Positions 25,424 through 28,580 of a stretch of 28,580 bases of DNA are shown here, piece after piece. The DNA is from Deltaproteobacteria bacterium (GTDB lineage Bacteria > JAMCPX01), in the NCBI GenBank assembly GCA_023489065.1, contig JAMDCL010000035.1, positions 1 to 28,580 on the forward strand, given 5' to 3'. Positions within the stretch are counted from its first letter, which is position 1, and the number at the start of each line of letters is the position of its first letter. A program made the translations under genes and the position numbers. The notes under the pieces are model-generated. The model was given only the letters and a program-made list of their open reading frames with translations, was not told where the DNA came from and did not search any database.

Positions 25424-26947
25424 ATGTTGTTTACATATAAAGATATAAGCAAGGACTTAATCGAACAGCCGGATGTATGTATAATAGGTTCTGGTGCAGG
25501 CGGAGCTGTAATGGCAGATGTGCTAAGCGGAGCGGGTCTTGATGTTGTTGTTGTTGAAGAGGGAGGGTATTATGATAAAGCGAGATACGGAAATTATAAA
25601 CCCTATGAATCTTTGAAGATACTTTACAGGGATTATGGTGCCACTTTTGCACTAACTTCTGTTCCTATAATGATACCCATTGGCAGGGCTATCGGAGGCA
25701 CAACGGTAATAAACTCAGGGACATGTTTCAGAACACCCGAAGCTATTTTGGATCAATGGTCCGAAAGCTTTGGCGTTTTAAAAGCCTCTCATAAAGATAT
25801 GGAAACATATTTTGACAGAGTTGAAAAGACAATTAATGTTGTACCCGTTGATCCGAATATACTTGGTAAAAACGGGCTCATTTTTAAAAGGGGTGCTGAT
25901 GCACTCGGTTTAAGTAATGGCATGCTAAAACACAACATAATCAACTGTCATGGCTGCGGCAGGTGTGCGTTTGGATGCCCTACCGATGCAAAACAAGCTG
26001 TTCATCTGAACTTTATCCCGTCCGCGATAAAGCATGGTGCAAGGATATATGCGAATGCAAAAGTGGAAAAAATCATTCTTGAAGGCAGGATAGTAAAAGA
26101 AGTACGTGGAAGCATCCTCAATGAGCAGACAGAAAATAAATTGTACAACTTCACTATAAAACCAAAGTTACTTGTGATATCGGCAGGCGCCATATATACG
26201 CCATATATACTCGATAAAAACGATATAAAACTTTCTCCCGAGCTTGGGAAAAACCTGACAATCCATCCCGCCGCAAGAGTGGCAGCAATGTTTGATGAAC
26301 TCGTTGAGGGTTACAAAGGCGTACCGCAGGGCAATTATGTAGATGCCTATGCAAGTGAGGGTATTATGTTTGAGGGGGTTTTTGTTCCGCCTGAGGTAGG
26401 ATTGTCCGTTGCAGGAACGATCGGATTAGAGGCTAAGGAATTTGCATTACATTACAATAACCTTGCTACATTTGGTGTTATGGTTTCCGATCACAACTCC
26501 TCCGGCAATGTAAGGTCGGGTATCGACAATAAACCATTCATATCTTACCGCCTGCATCCTTATGACACAAAAAAACTGGTAAAGGCAGTTGCAATTGCAT
26601 CGGAGATCTTTTTTGCAGCAGGGGCAAAATGGGTAAATCCGAGCATTTATGGATTTGAGTCATTCAAAAAACAGGATGAAATATCTAAATTGTTCAAAAG
26701 AAAAATCAACGCAAAATCGTTTGAGTTGATGGCTTTTCATCCACTTGGAACTGCAAGAATGGGTGAGATACAGGGGCATACGGTTGTTAATTCTTACGGT
26801 AAGGTTCATAATCTGGATAATATGTTTATATCTGACGGCAGTATTGTTCCAACGTCACTCGGCGTAAACCCTCAGATTACAATTATGTCATTATCAATGA
26901 GGAATGCTGAGCATATAATAGAGAATAAAGAGAAGTTTCTAAAATGA
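25424..26947 (+). CDS. GMC-family FAD oxidoreductase with ferredoxin-like Cys motif
   Basis: This 507-residue flavoprotein is predicted to oxidise an alcohol. The FAD fold starts GSGAGG (22-27) with the acidic strand end VVVVEEGG. The second GMC segment is GRAIGGTTVINSGTCFRTP. Catalytic His439 lies in HPLGTARMG and Asn482 in GVNPQ near the C terminus. Residues 175-186 form Cys-x2-Cys-x2-Cys-x3-Cys-Pro (CHGCGRCAFGCP), exactly the spacing of a [4Fe-4S] ferredoxin site. Fe-S clusters are known in some FAD-glucose dehydrogenase subunits, though with other spacing. There is no signal peptide. The partner subunit gene ends 10 bases upstream (AGGGAGAG ribosome site). The stop overlaps the FabK-like start (ATGA). 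The substrate could be a fatty or isoprenoid alcohol; this is not shown. Confidence 0.92.
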   Translation: MLFTYKDISKDLIEQPDVCIIGSGAGGAVMADVLSGAGLDVVVVEEGGYYDKARYGNYKPYESLKILYRDYGATFALTSVPIMIPIGRAIGGTTVINSGTCFRTPEAILDQWSESFGVLKASHKDMETYFDRVEKTINVVPVDPNILGKNGLIFKRGADALGLSNGMLKHNIINCHGCGRCAFGCPTDAKQAVHLNFIPSAIKHGARIYANAKVEKIILEGRIVKEVRGSILNEQTENKLYNFTIKPKLLVISAGAIYTPYILDKNDIKLSPELGKNLTIHPAARVAAMFDELVEGYKGVPQGNYVDAYASEGIMFEGVFVPPEVGLSVAGTIGLEAKEFALHYNNLATFGVMVSDHNSSGNVRSGIDNKPFISYRLHPYDTKKLVKAVAIASEIFFAAGAKWVNPSIYGFESFKKQDEISKLFKRKINAKSFELMAFHPLGTARMGEIQGHTVVNSYGKVHNLDNMFISDGSIVPTSLGVNPQITIMSLSMRNAEHIIENKEKFLK

Positions 26948-27900
26948 ATGGATTTATTCATACACGGATTTGTGATTTGCTTGGTATTGAGTACCCCATA
27001 CTGCTTGGAGGTATGGTTTATGTTTCGTATGCTCCGCTCGTCGCCAGGGTATCGGAAGCCGGAGGTCTTGGTGTTATAGCGGGCGGTTCATTTTTGACAA
27101 AAGAAGAAATAAAAAAAGAGATAGAAAAAACAAGGAAACTTACCGATAAACCGTTTGCTCTTAATATACCGATGATCTATCCTACCGCATCGGAACTGAT
27201 CGATATCGCTATTGAAAGTAAACTGAAGGTGGTCATAACTTCAGCAGGGTCATCGTCAACATTTACACAAAAACTCCATGACGCGGGTATAAAGGTCGGG
27301 CACGTTGTTCCTTCTGCAAAGCTTGCAAAAAAGGCGTATAACGCGGGTGTTGATTTCATTATTGCAGAAGGTATTGAAGCGGGCGGGCATGACAGCCCTC
27401 TCGAGATTACAACAATGGTGTTGATTCCGCAGGTCGTAGATAACGTAAAAATACCGGTTGTAGCCGCGGGCGGTATGGCAGATTATAGAGGATTTGTCGC
27501 TGCAAGAGCACTTGGGGCACAGGGCATACAAATGGGTACGAGGTTTATCGCCTCTATTGAGGCACCCGTGCATGATGCATTCAAACAGGCTATAATAAAG
27601 GCAGAGGACGACTCCACCATTCTGACTGGAAGGAGTATAGGTAAACCCGTGCGTGTAATTAAAAACAAATTGTCGGAACAGATTCTCGCACTTGAAAAAA
27701 GTGCAGTTACTGAAATGGAGTTGCTTTCTTTTATCGGGCCGGGCAGAAGCAGGGCAGCGGCTATAGAGGGAGACGTAGAGAACGGCTCTGTTATGAGTGG
27801 AGAGATAGCAGGGCTCATAAGCTCTATAAAATCCGTAGAAGAAATAATGCATGAGATAGTCTCAGGCTCTCAAACACTTCTAAAGGAGCTTGTTCCCTGA
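26944..27900 (+). CDS. fabK: FabK-like enoyl-ACP reductase II / nitronate monooxygenase family
   Basis: This 318-residue FMN TIM-barrel protein aligns along its length with FabK. It shows TRICDLLGIEYPILLGGM at the start, GGLGVIAGG, DKPFALNI, VVPS.KLAKKA, the conserved His149 motif AEGIEAGGHDS, PVVAAGGMAD, and the C-terminal GDVENGSVMSGEIAGLI segment that separates FabK from plain nitronate monooxygenases. FabK reduces enoyl-ACP in fatty acid elongation using NADH. The gene starts within the stop of the GMC oxidoreductase (ATGA), so it may instead work on a related unsaturated or oxidised lipid. No other fab genes are nearby, so the exact substrate is open. Confidence 0.88.
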   Translation: MNGFIHTRICDLLGIEYPILLGGMVYVSYAPLVARVSEAGGLGVIAGGSFLTKEEIKKEIEKTRKLTDKPFALNIPMIYPTASELIDIAIESKLKVVITSAGSSSTFTQKLHDAGIKVGHVVPSAKLAKKAYNAGVDFIIAEGIEAGGHDSPLEITTMVLIPQVVDNVKIPVVAAGGMADYRGFVAARALGAQGIQMGTRFIASIEAPVHDAFKQAIIKAEDDSTILTGRSIGKPVRVIKNKLSEQILALEKSAVTEMELLSFIGPGRSRAAAIEGDVENGSVMSGEIAGLISSIKSVEEIMHEIVSGSQTLLKELVP

Positions 27901-27902
27901 CC

Positions 27903-28082
27903 ATGGAGTATACTGACGTTAAAAGCTGCTTAACCTGTGCATGGAGAGAAACATGCAAAAAAAGATTTTCTACAATTGAGGATATCGGTCTTAAATGCCC
28001 CGAATATACCTACGATGTAACCCTTGATAAAAAGTTAAAAGAACACCAAAACGCCGCTGTTGAAAACAAGAATAAACTATGA
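27903..28082 (+). CDS. 59-residue four-cysteine protein
   Basis: This short open frame lies between fabK (stop 27900) and argS, whose ATG overlaps its stop (ATGA). The protein has a Cys9-x2-Cys12-x5-Cys18 cluster (SCLTCAWRETCKKRF) and Cys32 in LKCPEYTYD, followed by a charged tail. Four cysteines with this spacing suggest a zinc or iron site. I have an impression of similar small Cys4 proteins in other bacteria but cannot name a family. Support for it being real is its cysteine pattern, its exact fit between two genes and the overlap with argS. Against it, AAGGAG (27882-27887) is 15 bases from the ATG, so translation would rely on coupling. Confidence 0.65.
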   Translation: MEYTDVKSCLTCAWRETCKKRFSTIEDIGLKCPEYTYDVTLDKKLKEHQNAAVENKNKL

Positions 28083-28567
28083 GACAACTGTACGGACTAA
28101 TTAAAAGTGCTGTGGAGGTTTATGTTAACGGCAGCATGAAATCGCAAAACATTACTATTAACATACCAAAGCATGAAGGGCATGGAGAATTCTCAAGTAA
28201 TATAGCATATGAACTTTCACACACTGTAAGAAAACCGCCTTTCGAAATTGCATCGGATTTGAAAACGATTATTGAAAAGTCTGCAGGCGCAATCAATATC
28301 ATAAATAGTATTGAGGTTGTAAAACCGGGCTATTTAAACTTTGTGATGACAGAGCTATTCTGGATCGATGCACTCGATGATATCATCAAAATAGGTGAAC
28401 GATACGGATTAAACACGATCGGGAATGGGAAGAGCGTGTTGATAGAATTTGTAAGTGCAAACCCAACTGGTCCAATTCATATCGGGCATGGCAGAGGTGC
28501 TGTTGTCGGCGATGTCCTGTCAAGGCTTTTTTCTGCATCGGGGTACAATGTTAAAAAGGAGTATTGA
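28079..28567 (+). CDS. argS: Arginyl-tRNA synthetase, N-terminal part, ended by a stop near the contig end
   Basis: Arginyl-tRNA synthetase charges tRNA-Arg. The 162 residues cover the Add1 domain (YGLIKSAVEVYVNG; EFSSNIAYELSHTVRKPPFEIASDL) and the start of the catalytic core with FVSANPTGPIHIGHGRGAVVGDVL, including HIGH at 134-137. Full-length enzymes have about 550 residues. The frame reads through NVKKEY, where homologues continue Y-INDAG, but here a TGA follows at 28565. The last 16 bases encode nothing like ArgRS in any frame. Because this is within 20 bases of the end, I suspect an assembly or end artefact rather than a broken gene, but a true mutation is possible. Confidence 0.85.
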   Translation: MRQLYGLIKSAVEVYVNGSMKSQNITINIPKHEGHGEFSSNIAYELSHTVRKPPFEIASDLKTIIEKSAGAINIINSIEVVKPGYLNFVMTELFWIDALDDIIKIGERYGLNTIGNGKSVLIEFVSANPTGPIHIGHGRGAVVGDVLSRLFSASGYNVKKEY

Positions 28568-28580
28568 TATGAGCTTCATC

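Noticed and set aside
28565..28567. TGA read as an amino acid in argS (alternative code or selenocysteine)
   Set aside because: TGA ends several intact genes here (ROK kinase, zwf, pgl, rpe, GMC, fabK), and the bases after it do not continue ArgRS.
1..28580. CRISPR arrays, tRNA or rRNA genes, insertion sequences, phage or toxin-antitoxin genes
   Set aside because: No repeated spacer pattern, cloverleaf, transposase or integrase sequence was seen on either strand.

Overview
This window looks like a piece of a bacterial chromosome, probably a whole contig, because it begins inside one gene and ends inside another. It carries 27 protein genes that I can support. I found no RNA genes, insertion sequences, phage genes or CRISPR arrays. 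The organism is a bacterium using the standard code, since TGA, TAA and TAG all end genes. The gene set (Aquifex-type aconitase, a fused transaldolase/phosphoglucose isomerase, FabK, a small GGQ release-factor homologue, a cobalamin-type radical SAM enzyme) suggests a deep-branching, probably anaerobic or microaerophilic Gram-negative lineage such as the former deltaproteobacteria. I cannot fix the phylum from sequence alone.

Region 1 (1-10709, plus strand) is a tightly packed operon for a complete pentose phosphate cycle. Its order is: end of a ROK-family sugar kinase, transketolase, ribose-5-phosphate isomerase B, fused transaldolase/phosphoglucose isomerase, a HAD phosphatase, 6-phosphogluconate dehydrogenase, glucose-6-phosphate dehydrogenase, 6-phosphogluconolactonase and ribulose-phosphate 3-epimerase. 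Together these can phosphorylate glucose, oxidise it to CO2 plus pentose phosphate, and rebuild glucose-6-phosphate. Both dehydrogenases have an acidic residue where NADP-specific relatives have the residues that hold the 2'-phosphate, so the cycle may deliver NADH. This block is visibly more GC-rich than most of the rest.

Region 2 (10801-13574, minus strand) is a three-gene operon: an NRAMP-like carrier with a remodelled metal site, a single-pass membrane peptide, and a soluble protein carrying PRC-barrel, MgtE N-domain and CBS modules but no MgtE channel. It looks like a carrier coupled to a detached magnesium sensor, and it is the best candidate here for an undescribed system.

Region 3 (13802-20596, plus strand) is housekeeping: RecG, MtaB-type tRNA methylthiotransferase, a GGQ ribosome-rescue factor, PncC, then a separately promoted aconitase with a zinc-ribbon protein directly behind it.

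Region 4 (20682-24325, minus strand) holds an aldehyde dehydrogenase, a polytopic membrane protein of unknown role, and a cobalamin-type radical SAM protein whose reading frame has no ATG, GTG or TTG at the expected N terminus.

Region 5 (24464-28580, plus strand) is FolK, a gluconate-dehydrogenase-subunit-3-like protein, a GMC oxidoreductase with a ferredoxin-like cysteine motif, a FabK-like flavoprotein, a 59-residue four-cysteine protein, and the start of arginyl-tRNA synthetase, which is cut by a stop just before the contig end.

The window has no gene-free stretch over 300 bases. The longest is 13575-13801, which holds the two divergent promoter candidates listed.
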